Under the pieces are notes generated by a model that was not told where the DNA came from, did no database searches, and saw only the letters and a list, made by a program, of their open reading frames with translations. Both the position numbers and the translations under genes were made by a program. Shown here piece by piece: positions 14,674 to 22,786 of a stretch of DNA of 64,000 nucleotides (position 1 is its first letter; every line of letters begins with the position of its first letter). The stretch comes from Salinarimonas soli (GTDB taxonomy: Bacteria > Pseudomonadota > Alphaproteobacteria > Rhizobiales > Beijerinckiaceae), in contig NZ_VUOA01000020.1 of assembly GCF_008386575.1 (NCBI RefSeq), positions 1 through 64,000 on the forward strand, written 5' to 3'.

Positions 14674-14824
14674 CGTCGATCTCCCCGGGCTCACCCTCAC
14701 CCGTCCACCGCATCAGCACCGACCAGTGCCCGTGCACGGGACCAAGGTCGTCCACCACGACCCAGCCGCACGCTTCACGCGCGGGCACGTCGGCATGCCG
14801 CACATAGGCAAACCAGCCGATCAT
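14660..14824 (-). CDS. Small phage-type protein between methylase and terminase, 54 aa
   Basis: ATG 14824 overlaps the methyltransferase stop by 4 nt, and its own stop lies 14 nt inside the terminase gene, so all three are translationally linked. The sequence (MIGWFAYVRHADVPAREACG, WVVVDDLGPVHGHWSVLMRW) fits short phage proteins of the form YVRxxDVxxxxxxGWxVxxDL..H...SVLM, which commonly sit beside terminase and methylase genes. Function unknown. Confidence 0.7.
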   Translation of the reverse strand: MIGWFAYVRHADVPAREACGWVVVDDLGPVHGHWSVLMRWTGEGEPGEIDDAGT

Positions 14825-16161
14825 GCCGCCGCCTCCGCGCCGGACCGCCGCTCGGCCTCGATCTCGGCAAAGCTCTGGCCCGTGCCCTCCAGCACCGCGG
14901 CGTCGCCCGTGAACGCCTGCCAGCGTCGGACCGCCACGTCGACGTAAGCCGGGTCGAGCTCGATCGCATGGCACACGCGCCCGCTCATCTGGGCTGCGAT
15001 GAGCGTGGTGCCCGAGCCGCAGAACGGCTCGTACACGGCCTGACCCGGGCTCGAGTTGTTCTCGATCGGGCGCAGCATGCAGGCGACCGGCTTTTGCGTG
15101 CCGTGCCCCGTCTCGCTCTTCAGGTGCGGGATAGCCCACACGGTGGTCTGCTTGCGGTCACCCGCCCAGTGCCCCCGGCCAGCGCGGCGGACCGCGTACC
15201 AGCAGGGCTCGTGCTGCCAGTGATAGTCACCACGTCCGATCACCAGACGCGTCTTGTCCCAGATGATCTGGGCCCGGATGGCAAAGCCTGCCGCCTCGAG
15301 CGACCCGGCCACCACAGGGGCATGCAGGGCGCCGTGCCAGACATAGGCCACCTCGCCGGGAAAGAGCGCCCATGCCTCGCGCCAGTCCGCCCGATCGTCG
15401 TTCATCACCTCACCCATGGCCCGAGCCGCCACCCGGCTGCCATCGGTCCGGATGACCTCGTTGCGCCAGCCGGGCTGGTAGGAGACGCCGTAGGGAGGGT
15501 CGGTGATCATGAGGTGGGGCACCACCCCGTTCAGGGCACAAGCAACGATGTTCGGGTCAGTGGCGTCACCACAGACCAGCCGGTGTACCCCAAGCAGCCA
15601 CACGTCGCCCGCTCGGCTCGCGGGCTGGGCTGCGGGGGAGGGCGCCTCGTCGGGGTCGGTGAGGCCGCCATGCTCCCGACCCAAGATGCGGTCGAGGTCG
15701 GCGGCATCGAAGCCGGTGAGTTCGACGTCGACACCGAGCGCCACGAGGTCGGCCACCTCGAGAGCGAGCACCTCCTCGTCCCAGCCGGCGTTGAGGGCGA
15801 GCTTGTTGTCGGCCAGCACGTAAGCGCGCTTCTGCGCCTCGCTCAACGACGCGAGTTCGATCACGGGCACGGAGGTGAGCGCGAGCTTGCGCGCGGCAAG
15901 CAGACGGCCGTGCCCGGCGATGACGCCGTTCGCGCCGTCGACGAGGATCGGGTTGGTCCAGCCGAACTCCCGGATGGAGGCGGCGATCTGGGCGACCTGC
16001 GCGTCCGAATGGGTGCGAGCGTTGCGGGCATACGGGATGAGGCTGTCGAGGGCTCGATAGCTGATCGCGAGCGCGTCCGCCGCTCCGGCCTGAGCCCCAG
16101 CCGAACCCCGCTCGTCTGCGGAGTTGGTCGAGTGATCCGGGGCTTCGACACGGGCGCTCAT
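14821..16161 (-). CDS. ParB-domain DNA methyltransferase (beta-type N4/N6)
   Basis: ATG 16161 follows an AAGGAG site. Residues about 30-135 form a ParB/Srx-like nuclease fold (LIPYARNARTHSDAQVAQIA, then GVIAGHGRLLAARKL). Residues about 195-430 form an adenine/cytosine-N methyltransferase. Its catalytic DPPYG starts at Asp221 and its SAM-binding FCGSG at Phe380; this IV-then-I order defines the beta class. ParB-methylase fusions are typical of alphaproteobacterial phages and gene transfer elements, where they modify element DNA. No cognate restriction gene is present, so it is an orphan enzyme. It is 4-nt coupled to the 54-residue gene downstream. Confidence 0.9.
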   Translation of the reverse strand: MSARVEAPDHSTNSADERGSAGAQAGAADALAISYRALDSLIPYARNARTHSDAQVAQIAASIREFGWTNPILVDGANGVIAGHGRLLAARKLALTSVPVIELASLSEAQKRAYVLADNKLALNAGWDEEVLALEVADLVALGVDVELTGFDAADLDRILGREHGGLTDPDEAPSPAAQPASRAGDVWLLGVHRLVCGDATDPNIVACALNGVVPHLMITDPPYGVSYQPGWRNEVIRTDGSRVAARAMGEVMNDDRADWREAWALFPGEVAYVWHGALHAPVVAGSLEAAGFAIRAQIIWDKTRLVIGRGDYHWQHEPCWYAVRRAGRGHWAGDRKQTTVWAIPHLKSETGHGTQKPVACMLRPIENNSSPGQAVYEPFCGSGTTLIAAQMSGRVCHAIELDPAYVDVAVRRWQAFTGDAAVLEGTGQSFAEIEAERRSGAEAAA

Positions 16162-16756
16162 GGGGTAGATCTCCTTACACGGCCGGGCTTTGCGGGGCGG
16201 GGGAGGGCAGGGGACCCCCAGAGCCAATTTCGCGTTTATCGCAGACGAAGGAAGGGCGCCGGTCCGTGCTCGAAAGGTCCCTGACTTTCGACCGCCCCCC
16301 GGCCCCTCAGTGTCCGTCAGCAATGTCGAAGTTCATGCCCTGGATCATCTCACGCGAGCGGCAGATCGTCTACGCGACAGATCTACGATTGTCTACGTTA
16401 CTTCACGCTGCGCGAAGAGATATTTCGCCTCTCTGTCGGTGTTTGCAGGGGTTATCTGCCGATCAATGCTCCGGTGTGTTTCGGTGCCTTTCGGTGTACT
16501 AGGCTGCGCCCCTTCCCAAAACTGTCACAACACGAACGCGCGTTCGCGCTCCCATCGCATGATCGGCGTTGTTGACACTTTCTCGCGTTGGTCGGAGCTA
16601 ACCCACCGAAAGGCACCAAAACCCACCGCCGGCAGTATCGCGCAGCCACGGTGCGGCGGGCGAGCATGGCTGCACGCCCTGGGCCGACCGCGGTGGCGTG
16701 TTATCGGCAGCACAGCCAACGAACAGAGTTCTGCCGAGTCCGCGCTGCGGGAGCTG
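16162..16756. other. Largest non-coding gap in the island
   Basis: About 595 nt between the primase 3' end and the methyltransferase start, in an operon otherwise packed with 4-nt overlaps. It contains TCTACG-type repeats (16362-16399) and a further short repeat with GGTG and TTTCGGTG units around 16470-16500. No credible gene was found on either strand. It is a candidate for the replication origin, a promoter, or packaging sites. Confidence 0.45.
16362..16399 (+). repeat. Three TCTACG-centred short repeats
   Basis: CAGATCGTCTACG, CAGATCTACG and ATTGTCTACG lie within 38 nt at roughly 11-16-nt spacing. They sit in the non-coding gap next to the primase-helicase gene, where iteron-like origin repeats would be expected. 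The units are short, so chance is possible. Confidence 0.35.
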
Positions 16757-19324
16757 TCAGGCGCGATGCAAGCGCCAGCGGGTGATGCCCTCGACGATCC
16801 CGTCGGCGACGATCTTGTAGCACCCGACGAGGCGGTTCTGGTTCGAGGCAAGCCACCGCCCCAGCCGACGGCTGCTGATCGCGCCACCCTCGCCAGCAAC
16901 GGCCAGCAGCGCCTCACGGAATTCAGGATGCTTGTAGGGGCGCGGCTTGCGAGCGGCGTACAGGCCGTCTCCGAGGGAAGCCTCCTCGAGTTCGATGGCC
17001 CGGTCAATAACGTGCTTGACCGATACCCGCTCGCTGCCGATCACCTCCTCCCACTGCGTCACGACCGCCGTCAGGCTCTCAAGCCGCGGGTCAGCGCTGC
17101 GCACCTTGTCCATGGACTCGCATGGGTCTGCCTCACCAAGCCAGATCAGGGCGCCTCGAACCCAGCGCGACCAATCGACGAAGGATCCAAGGGGAGCGGT
17201 CTGCTGCGGCCGACCTGCGAGGTGGAAGGCACGCAGGATCGTCAGGGCCGCCTCGACATACCGGCCCCGGTCGGCAAGCACCATCTCCACCGGATCTGTC
17301 TCAAACGCACGTGTCTCGGGCCGCTCGACACCGGCGTCCAGGCTACACAGGAGCGTTCGGCGGGTCATGTCTCCGAGCAGGACAAGGTTGTTGCCGGTAG
17401 CGAACATGGCGGCATTGCACGGCACATCCGCTAGTCTGCTCATCCCGAGCACCCGCACCTTGAGGCTCGGTTGGGTGAGGCTCTGGCAGAAGAGCTCGCC
17501 ACCCAGCGGGCGCTCGACATTGTCGATGCTGATGATGGCGTCGCCTGCAAGAAGCGCCGCGCCAAGACGCTTCTCGGCCTCTTCCTCCGTCTTACCCGCG
17601 GCCATCACGGCTGCTCGGCGTCCGTCCATGATGGCGCTGGCGATGTCGACGAGAAGCGACTTGCCCGAGCCCGCAGCCGGCGCCGAGAACGCATGCATGG
17701 GAGCGGTCGGCAGCGAGCGCCGTGTTATGGCCGTCAGGATGGCGGAGAGGGCAACCGAACGGTCGGCGTCCGTCACGAAGGGGAAGCTGGCGAGCAGAGC
17801 GCGAAGCTCCGCGAGGCCATCCACCGCCGCCGCACGGTCCGGCTGCTCCGGGATCGGCGAGAAGGTCACGCCCTGTGGTTCGAAGAGAAGACCAGTGGCG
17901 CTGTCGTACCCCGGGGTCTGTAAGAGGCTACCATCGCGCCGAAGCACGGGGCAGTTGACGATCCCGGCGAGTACGGGAACCCTCCACTCGCCCTCTCGTG
18001 CGAGGTAGGTCTCCGCGACACGCTGCGGGCAGTCGATGGGAGCCCACTCTTTGGATCGCAGGTCGAAGCGCTCCCACCGCGCCACACGGGTCATCAGATC
18101 AGCCATGTGGGGCGTGCGAACGGAGACGAGCCGCATGGCCGGCACGCTGCGGCCGTCCGCGATGATGACGGGAGCCGCGGCTGGGCGCACAATGAGATTG
18201 CCGCGCTGGTAGATCCCGATCTCGCTGTCGATCAGCGCCTGCTCAGCCGCAGCCACCACGGCCGGAAGGTCGCCACCGCCGAGCCGTATCGTCCGGCGGT
18301 GCTGCTCAGTGGCCGATGCGGCATTCGATATGGCCTGCGAGGCGCGCTCCCGAGCCGAAGGCCGGCGCCAGCCGTGTTCGGCCGCGTGCCAGAACAGGGT
18401 ACCGACGGTGACCTGCCGGCCCGCTGCGAAGGTCGACCACTTGGCCGCGGTTAGATCTGTATCGTTCCTGTGCGAGCGCGCCGACCATCGTTCCCAGAGA
18501 TCGCGACCAGCCTCGCCCAGCGCGTCATAGAGTGCGAAGCCGATCCTGACCCACCCATCGTAGTCGAAGTTATTCGGGAGGTGATCGAGAGCGTCAGCAA
18601 CCGTCGCCGGATCGGGCGGCGTGCCCAACCGCATGCCGGCCGCCCGACGGCCAGCTCGCTCGTGGCGTTGCTGCTCGCGCCCTCGCGTTCTCACATCGGT
18701 CGCTGTCATGCCACCGGCGAGACGCAAAATCGCTGCGGCGTCGTTCACGAACGTCCGCAACAAGCCATGATCGACGATCGGCAGCTCGTCGAAGGGCACA
18801 TCGACAGGCGAGGCCTCTGTCCATTGATACGGTGCATGGGTTTCGGGGTGGACACCAAAAGCAACGAATTGCTGGCCCGTAGCGAGGATCTCGACCCTGG
18901 CGCGGTTCTCGCCGAACCGGAACTCTGGCGTTTGCACCTTTTCCACCGGCAGCTTGACGCGGTAGCAGAGCAGCGTTTTCGGGGCGCGGCCGATGCGAAG
19001 GAGGGGCGTCGACCCGAGATGCGTGAGGGCGCGTCGCGTCAGGTTCGAGGCGAGGTCGGGATCGAGCACATCGATGTCGATGCCGACAAGCTCGCCGCAA
19101 AGCAGTCCGGTGTTGGTGCACATGGCGTAGCTGCGGCTCCAGCGCTCGATGACCCCTTGATCGGCCCCGAGACATCGCTGCTGCCAGTTGCTCATCAGGG
19201 GTCGCTTGCCAGCGGCCTTGACGTTCACATGAGGCCCGCTGACTGGAACCGGGCAGTATCCGTTCTCGCGCAGACGTAGCCTAAGCGCGGTGAGCTCGGC
19301 GGCACTATCAGCTCTGGCATTCAT
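16757..19324 (-). CDS. Prim-Pol primase fused to P-loop helicase
   Basis: 855 residues. N-terminal AEP primase/polymerase domain (about 10-200): metal-binding Asp83 and Asp85 in GIDIDVLD, and the later FVAFGVHPETHAPYQW. A PriCT-2-like helical region follows near 235-300 (DALDHLPNNFDYDGWVRIGF). A superfamily-3-like ATPase covers about 520-700, with Walker A APAAGSGKS (Lys555) and Walker B IISIDN. Such primase-helicases initiate replication of phages, satellites and plasmids in the cytoplasm. ATG 19324 overlaps the upstream gene by 4 nt. The C-terminal part (SSRRLGRWLASNQNRLVG) looks like a winged-helix unit. Confidence 0.9.
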   Translation of the reverse strand: MNARADSAAELTALRLRLRENGYCPVPVSGPHVNVKAAGKRPLMSNWQQRCLGADQGVIERWSRSYAMCTNTGLLCGELVGIDIDVLDPDLASNLTRRALTHLGSTPLLRIGRAPKTLLCYRVKLPVEKVQTPEFRFGENRARVEILATGQQFVAFGVHPETHAPYQWTEASPVDVPFDELPIVDHGLLRTFVNDAAAILRLAGGMTATDVRTRGREQQRHERAGRRAAGMRLGTPPDPATVADALDHLPNNFDYDGWVRIGFALYDALGEAGRDLWERWSARSHRNDTDLTAAKWSTFAAGRQVTVGTLFWHAAEHGWRRPSARERASQAISNAASATEQHRRTIRLGGGDLPAVVAAAEQALIDSEIGIYQRGNLIVRPAAAPVIIADGRSVPAMRLVSVRTPHMADLMTRVARWERFDLRSKEWAPIDCPQRVAETYLAREGEWRVPVLAGIVNCPVLRRDGSLLQTPGYDSATGLLFEPQGVTFSPIPEQPDRAAAVDGLAELRALLASFPFVTDADRSVALSAILTAITRRSLPTAPMHAFSAPAAGSGKSLLVDIASAIMDGRRAAVMAAGKTEEEAEKRLGAALLAGDAIISIDNVERPLGGELFCQSLTQPSLKVRVLGMSRLADVPCNAAMFATGNNLVLLGDMTRRTLLCSLDAGVERPETRAFETDPVEMVLADRGRYVEAALTILRAFHLAGRPQQTAPLGSFVDWSRWVRGALIWLGEADPCESMDKVRSADPRLESLTAVVTQWEEVIGSERVSVKHVIDRAIELEEASLGDGLYAARKPRPYKHPEFREALLAVAGEGGAISSRRLGRWLASNQNRLVGCYKIVADGIVEGITRWRLHRA

Positions 19325-19560
19325 CGCCGCTCTCCCGGCATCATGGCACTGCCGCAGTCACGAGTGGTCGACTGAGCGGAGGCGGGCTGTCGTGGGCCGA
19401 AGGAGGCATGAGGATCCTGGGCGCATTCCGGAAAAGAGACGCGCCCGTCGCACGTGGCTGGTATCGGCCACAACTCCCAGCTCGTGAGGTGCCCGTCGTC
19501 ATTCCACACTGGCCGCAGCCGCGTGACCTCGGTGGGTCGTCTGGCGCTAACGACGCTCAT
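19321..19560 (-). CDS. Hypothetical protein between HTH and primase, 79 aa
   Basis: ATG 19560 lies in a 4-nt overlap with the HTH gene stop, and its stop in a 4-nt overlap with the primase start. The N-terminal half looks structured (TRLRPVWNDDGHLTSWELWP); the rest is polar and probably disordered. No domain recognised. The tight coupling argues for a role in island replication or its control. Confidence 0.6.
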   Translation of the reverse strand: MSVVSARRPTEVTRLRPVWNDDGHLTSWELWPIPATCDGRVSFPECAQDPHASFGPRQPASAQSTTRDCGSAMMPGERR

Positions 19561-19763
19561 GGACGCCCCCGATGCAGAGCATCCTCGTCCTGCGAGGGCA
19601 TGTTCTCGAACGCTGCGACGTCGTCGAGCCGGTAGCGCACACCGCGGCCGATACATACGAAGCGTGGGCCGATCCCCTTGCGCCGCCAGCCCTCGAGCGT
19701 TCGCGGGCTGAGGCGCCAACGCCGAGCCAGCTCCGTGGTGAGCAGCAGTCGGTCGGAGGTCAT
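19557..19763 (-). CDS. AlpA/excisionase-like helix-turn-helix protein, 68 aa
   Basis: ATG 19763 overlaps the previous gene by 4 nt. Nearly all of the protein is a MerR/AlpA-type winged helix: LLLTTELARRWRLSPRTLEG, then WRRKGIGPRF and GRGVRYRLDDVAAFE, the usual x-G-P-x-F ... V-x-Y-x-x-x-D-V pattern of helix_turn_helix_17 proteins. In islands such proteins act as excision directionality factors or as activators of excision genes. Its place directly ahead of the primase matches that of AlpA in satellites. Confidence 0.82.
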   Translation of the reverse strand: MTSDRLLLTTELARRWRLSPRTLEGWRRKGIGPRFVCIGRGVRYRLDDVAAFENMPSQDEDALHRGRP

Positions 19764-20104
19764 GACGCGACCTCCGGCACGAGAGTCACCTTGGCCGGAA
19801 CGCCAGGAGAGCGACGGCCGCTGCGCTTTGGACACGCGACGAGGATGTAGCTGTAGTCGTCGGGCCCGTGCCGCTGTTGCAGAAGGCAGACAAGCCCCTT
19901 GTCAGCAAGCTGAAGGGCACGTCGGGCCAGACGCTGGAGGGCGCTCCGCTCCTGCTCGCTGAGGCGGGCTGTGGTCGGGCTGCAATCAAGCGCCAGGTGA
20001 CCGCGGTGGTAGACGAGGCGCTCGCCCGGCAAGGCACTACCGAGCCAGCTACATAGCTCCATTTCGGTGAGCGGAAGGGCGGGGTTGGTGCTGGAGATGG
20101 TCAT
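19760..20104 (-). CDS. Hypothetical protein, 114 aa
   Basis: ATG 20104; its stop overlaps the HTH start by 4 nt. Sequence such as WLGSALPGERLVYHRGHLAL, then SEQERSALQRLARRALQLAD and LVCLLQQRHGPDDYSYILVA, suggests a small alpha/beta or winged-helix-like fold with an interaction role. Similar proteins are frequent in alphaproteobacterial phage replication operons, but no function is known to me. Confidence 0.65.
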   Translation of the reverse strand: MTISSTNPALPLTEMELCSWLGSALPGERLVYHRGHLALDCSPTTARLSEQERSALQRLARRALQLADKGLVCLLQQRHGPDDYSYILVACPKRSGRRSPGVPAKVTLVPEVAS

Positions 20105-20137
20105 ATGCGTCTCTACCCAGGCCTGTCGCTGACCGTC

Positions 20138-20698
20138 TCAGGCCGCGAAGCCGATAGCCGTGAGGGTCAGGCGGATGCTGGCGAGCTGTCGGTAGATTTT
20201 CGCCCGCGCGGTCACGCCGGCGCGTGCGATCTCTGTCGGTGTCTGGTCGACGAGTTGCTGGCAGAGCGCGAGGTCCGCGCCGTCGAGCAGCCCAAGCGCG
20301 CACTCGCAGTCGAGACGACGGTCCACCATGGCAAAGCTGTCGAACGGCTGCCCGACGGTCGCGGCGTGCCCATCGCTTTCCGAGATCGTGTCGGCAAAGG
20401 TGAGCCCGTCGCCGCCCGGCACCGGAGCGTCGAGCGACATGGGTGCGAGGCGAGCACGATCGCGCTGGATGCGATGGGCAAGTCGCGCGGCGCGGCGCTT
20501 CATCACCGTTCCTGCGAACGCGCCGAGGGAGCCACGCCGGGCGTCGTAGAATCTCAAGCGGGCCAACACGTCCGCGAGCAGGTCCTGGCGGACATCCTCG
20601 CGATCGTGGGGAGCAAGCCGAAGCCTGCGGCAGACCTGTCGGGCAGCGCGATCGGCCTCGTTTTGCAGCACGCTCGCGTCGGCAGGGGAGATCGGCAT
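20138..20698 (-). CDS. Sigma-70-like (ECF-type) protein heading the island operon
   Basis: ATG 20698 with GGGGAG upstream; 186 residues. The N-terminal half resembles sigma region 2 (DREDVRQDLLADVLARLRFY, then GSLGAFAGTVMKRRAARLAH). The C-terminal half resembles the region 4 helix-turn-helix (CQQLVDQTPTEIARAGVTAR, AKIYRQLASIRL). It is the first gene of the leftward train, so it may direct polymerase to island or helper promoters. A DNA-binding protein that merely resembles a sigma factor is the alternative; the -10 recognition residues cannot be judged by eye. Confidence 0.72.
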   Translation of the reverse strand: MPISPADASVLQNEADRAARQVCRRLRLAPHDREDVRQDLLADVLARLRFYDARRGSLGAFAGTVMKRRAARLAHRIQRDRARLAPMSLDAPVPGGDGLTFADTISESDGHAATVGQPFDSFAMVDRRLDCECALGLLDGADLALCQQLVDQTPTEIARAGVTARAKIYRQLASIRLTLTAIGFAA

Positions 20699-20880
20699 GG
20701 GAGCAACCTCGATGGCGTTGAGGCCTCGAGACTGCCGACCTAGAATCCTGGTTTGGTGGGGTGGGCGTGGGACAGGTGTGGGCGCCTGTCGGCTTCCGAC
20801 AAGACTGCTTTGTGGGCCTGTGTGGGTCTCATTCCTGCGCTGCGAGCATTCATGCGCGCCGCGTGGGCTTAGCGTCTGCC

Positions 20881-21972
20881 TTATTCTTCGATGCGGATCT
20901 GGTCTCGTGGGACGTTCAGCCGGTAGCCCTGCGTCGGACCTGTTTGCACGAGTTGCTGGACCTTGGCTTGGTCGAGTCCGGCACTGGTCAGATGGCCCCG
21001 GAGATCACGCACGACGTCCCGCAGGTGCCTGGACACCTGGTGGGCTGATGAGCCCCAGAGCTGATCCGCGAGCGCTTGGTGCGAGACGAAGTTGTCGTCC
21101 CTCTCGGCCCGCCTCGCGAGTGCCAGGAGAAGGCGGAACGGCTTCTCCGGGAGTTGCAGCTTCGTGCCATCGACGGTCACAGACGTGCTGCTGGTACTGA
21201 GCCGCACTCGCACGTCAGGACCAGTAGGAGCGACCGAGATTGAGGCACAAGCCATCGTCTCGAATCGAAGGAAGGCATCCCATTGGGCAACCAGATCCTC
21301 CAGTGCTTTCGCGTGCGTCTCATCTCCGTGGGCCTGGACAGTCGCCTGCGTCTCCGCCAGCTCATCGCACCAGATCTTGCTCCACTCCTCGGCGTGAAAC
21401 GGCTCCGTCACAACGCGGACGTAAGGCGACCGCACTCTGCGGTTACCCTTGATGCCCTCGAGGATGTCACGCAGGCGATTGACAGAGCCTGTAGCAGACG
21501 ATCGCTTCATGTGCTGCACGGCGTGAGCGTCGGCGTGCGGACACGGTGGCGGGACCAGAGCCTTGCGAAGCACGAACCTCATCTCGAAGCGCTGGAAGCG
21601 GGTTAGGAGCGGATCGGGAGGATAGACGTTCAGCTGGTCGCAGAAGCGCAGGACGTCACCCACCGACAGCTGCACTTTCTCTAGAAGCACAGGGTCGTAT
21701 GAGCGGCCGCTCAGGGTCCAGCCTCCCAGGCTAATGGTGCTGAAGAGCGGGTTTCCCTCGGTTAGCACTCGAGCCGCCATGTAGATGTCAAAGGGCTCGA
21801 TCGTGAGCCCGCCAGGATCGACGAACGCCTTGTCGGGAAACGCACCAACCATCGCCCACTCGCACACGCGCCGAAGAACCATCTTCGGCGGCATTCCGGA
21901 TCGCTGAGCCCACAAAGCGGCACAGGCGACGAGCGGGACAAATGCGGAGTTGGTGTCGATCAGCGACCGCAT
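20881..21972 (-). CDS. Regulator with C-terminal winged helix, 363 aa
   Basis: The C-terminal 110 residues form an OmpR/PhoB-type winged helix: VTVDGTKLQLPEKPFRLLLA, then NFVSHQALADQLWGSS, then VRDLRGHLTS and GYRLNVP. The N-terminal 250 residues are a novel helical region (PPKMVLRRVCEWAMVGAFPD; LSVGDVLRFCDQLNVYP) without a receiver domain. It lies between the two divergent trains and reads toward the sigma-like gene. That position suggests it is the island's master regulator. Exact function unknown. Confidence 0.65.
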   Translation of the reverse strand: MRSLIDTNSAFVPLVACAALWAQRSGMPPKMVLRRVCEWAMVGAFPDKAFVDPGGLTIEPFDIYMAARVLTEGNPLFSTISLGGWTLSGRSYDPVLLEKVQLSVGDVLRFCDQLNVYPPDPLLTRFQRFEMRFVLRKALVPPPCPHADAHAVQHMKRSSATGSVNRLRDILEGIKGNRRVRSPYVRVVTEPFHAEEWSKIWCDELAETQATVQAHGDETHAKALEDLVAQWDAFLRFETMACASISVAPTGPDVRVRLSTSSTSVTVDGTKLQLPEKPFRLLLALARRAERDDNFVSHQALADQLWGSSAHQVSRHLRDVVRDLRGHLTSAGLDQAKVQQLVQTGPTQGYRLNVPRDQIRIEE

Positions 21973-22079
21973 GATCTACTAGGGCAAATTTGTTCGCAGT
22001 TCGTTCTAGCACCGCCGCGCGATCGGAGTCGAATCCCTGCCGTGAGACGGTTTGCTGGTGCGGTGGGTAGAGGTCGGGT

Positions 22080-22307
22080 ATGAGTCCTCTGAACCCCCGC
22101 CCGATATATCGCTCGAACAGCGTCCCGCCCGACCAGATGAGCGCGGACGAGCGTCTGGCCGAGGTGGCAGCCCTGCTCGCCCTCGCTCTCATCCGTCTCC
22201 GATCCGAGACACCCACCCGAGATCCAGAGGACGGCGGAGACGGTTCGCTGGACTGTCTCGCCCACCCGAGCGCTCGTGTGCTCCCCAAGAGAGGAGCACA
22301 CCAATGA
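22080..22307 (+). CDS. First gene of recombinase cassette, 75 aa hypothetical
   Basis: ATG 22080 follows AGAGG at 6 nt, and its TGA overlaps the next start by 4 nt. The core SADERLAEVAALLALALIRL and the following SLDCLAHPSA match short proteins that I recognise as regular companions of DUF2924 genes in alphaproteobacteria. Predicted soluble and helical. Role unknown; coupling implies it belongs to the recombination unit. Confidence 0.68.
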   Translation: MSPLNPRPIYRSNSVPPDQMSADERLAEVAALLALALIRLRSETPTRDPEDGGDGSLDCLAHPSARVLPKRGAHQ

Positions 22308-22786
22308 GCGCCCTTGCACCAACCACCAACCCGGGAGACGCTGGGTCAGTCCTGGCCCGCCTCGCCGCCCTGAAGACCACTCCAACCCCGGAACTGAAGG
22401 CGCAATGGCGCACCCTGTTCGGCTCCGAGCCGCCGCCCTTCAACCGCCGCTATCTCGAGAGCAGGCTCGCCTACCGCATCCAGGAACTCGCCCTCGGCGG
22501 TCTCAAGCCCGAGACGCGCGCCCGCCTCGTCGCGCTGGGAGAGGAGCTCGACGGCGGCAAGCCGCACGTCCGCAAGCGCCGCCTTGACGCAGACCGCCCG
22601 ATCACCGGCACGCGCCTGATCCGCGAGTGGCAGGGCGTCGAGCACGCCTGCACCGTGACCCCGGACGGCTACGAGTACGCAGGCCGGCCCTACAAGAGCC
22701 TGTCGGCGGTCGCTCGTGCCATCACCGGCACGCGCTGGAACGGCTGGACCTTCTTTGGCCTCAAGAACCCGGGAGCGCGCCCGTGA
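22304..22786 (+). CDS. DUF2924 protein
   Basis: 160 residues from ATG 22304. The N-terminal helical part (LARLAALKTTPTPELKAQWR, then LFGSEPPPFNRRYLESRLAY) and the C-terminal part (GTRLIREWQGVEHACTVTPD, SLSAVARAITGTRWNGWTFF) are the standard DUF2924 blocks. The C-terminal block resembles domains that recognise or bind DNA in recombinase neighbourhoods. It overlaps both neighbours by 4 nt. DUF2924 genes almost always precede a serine recombinase, suggesting an accessory DNA-binding or directionality role. This is not experimentally established as far as I know. Confidence 0.88.
   Translation: MSALAPTTNPGDAGSVLARLAALKTTPTPELKAQWRTLFGSEPPPFNRRYLESRLAYRIQELALGGLKPETRARLVALGEELDGGKPHVRKRRLDADRPITGTRLIREWQGVEHACTVTPDGYEYAGRPYKSLSAVARAITGTRWNGWTFFGLKNPGARP

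Noticed and set aside
14365-16284. Very long plus-strand frames opposite the methyltransferase, and similar long frames opposite leuB, cobT, helicase and glutamate dehydrogenase genes
   Set aside because: They are mirror frames produced by strong GC bias at third positions; the opposite strand carries clear domain motifs.
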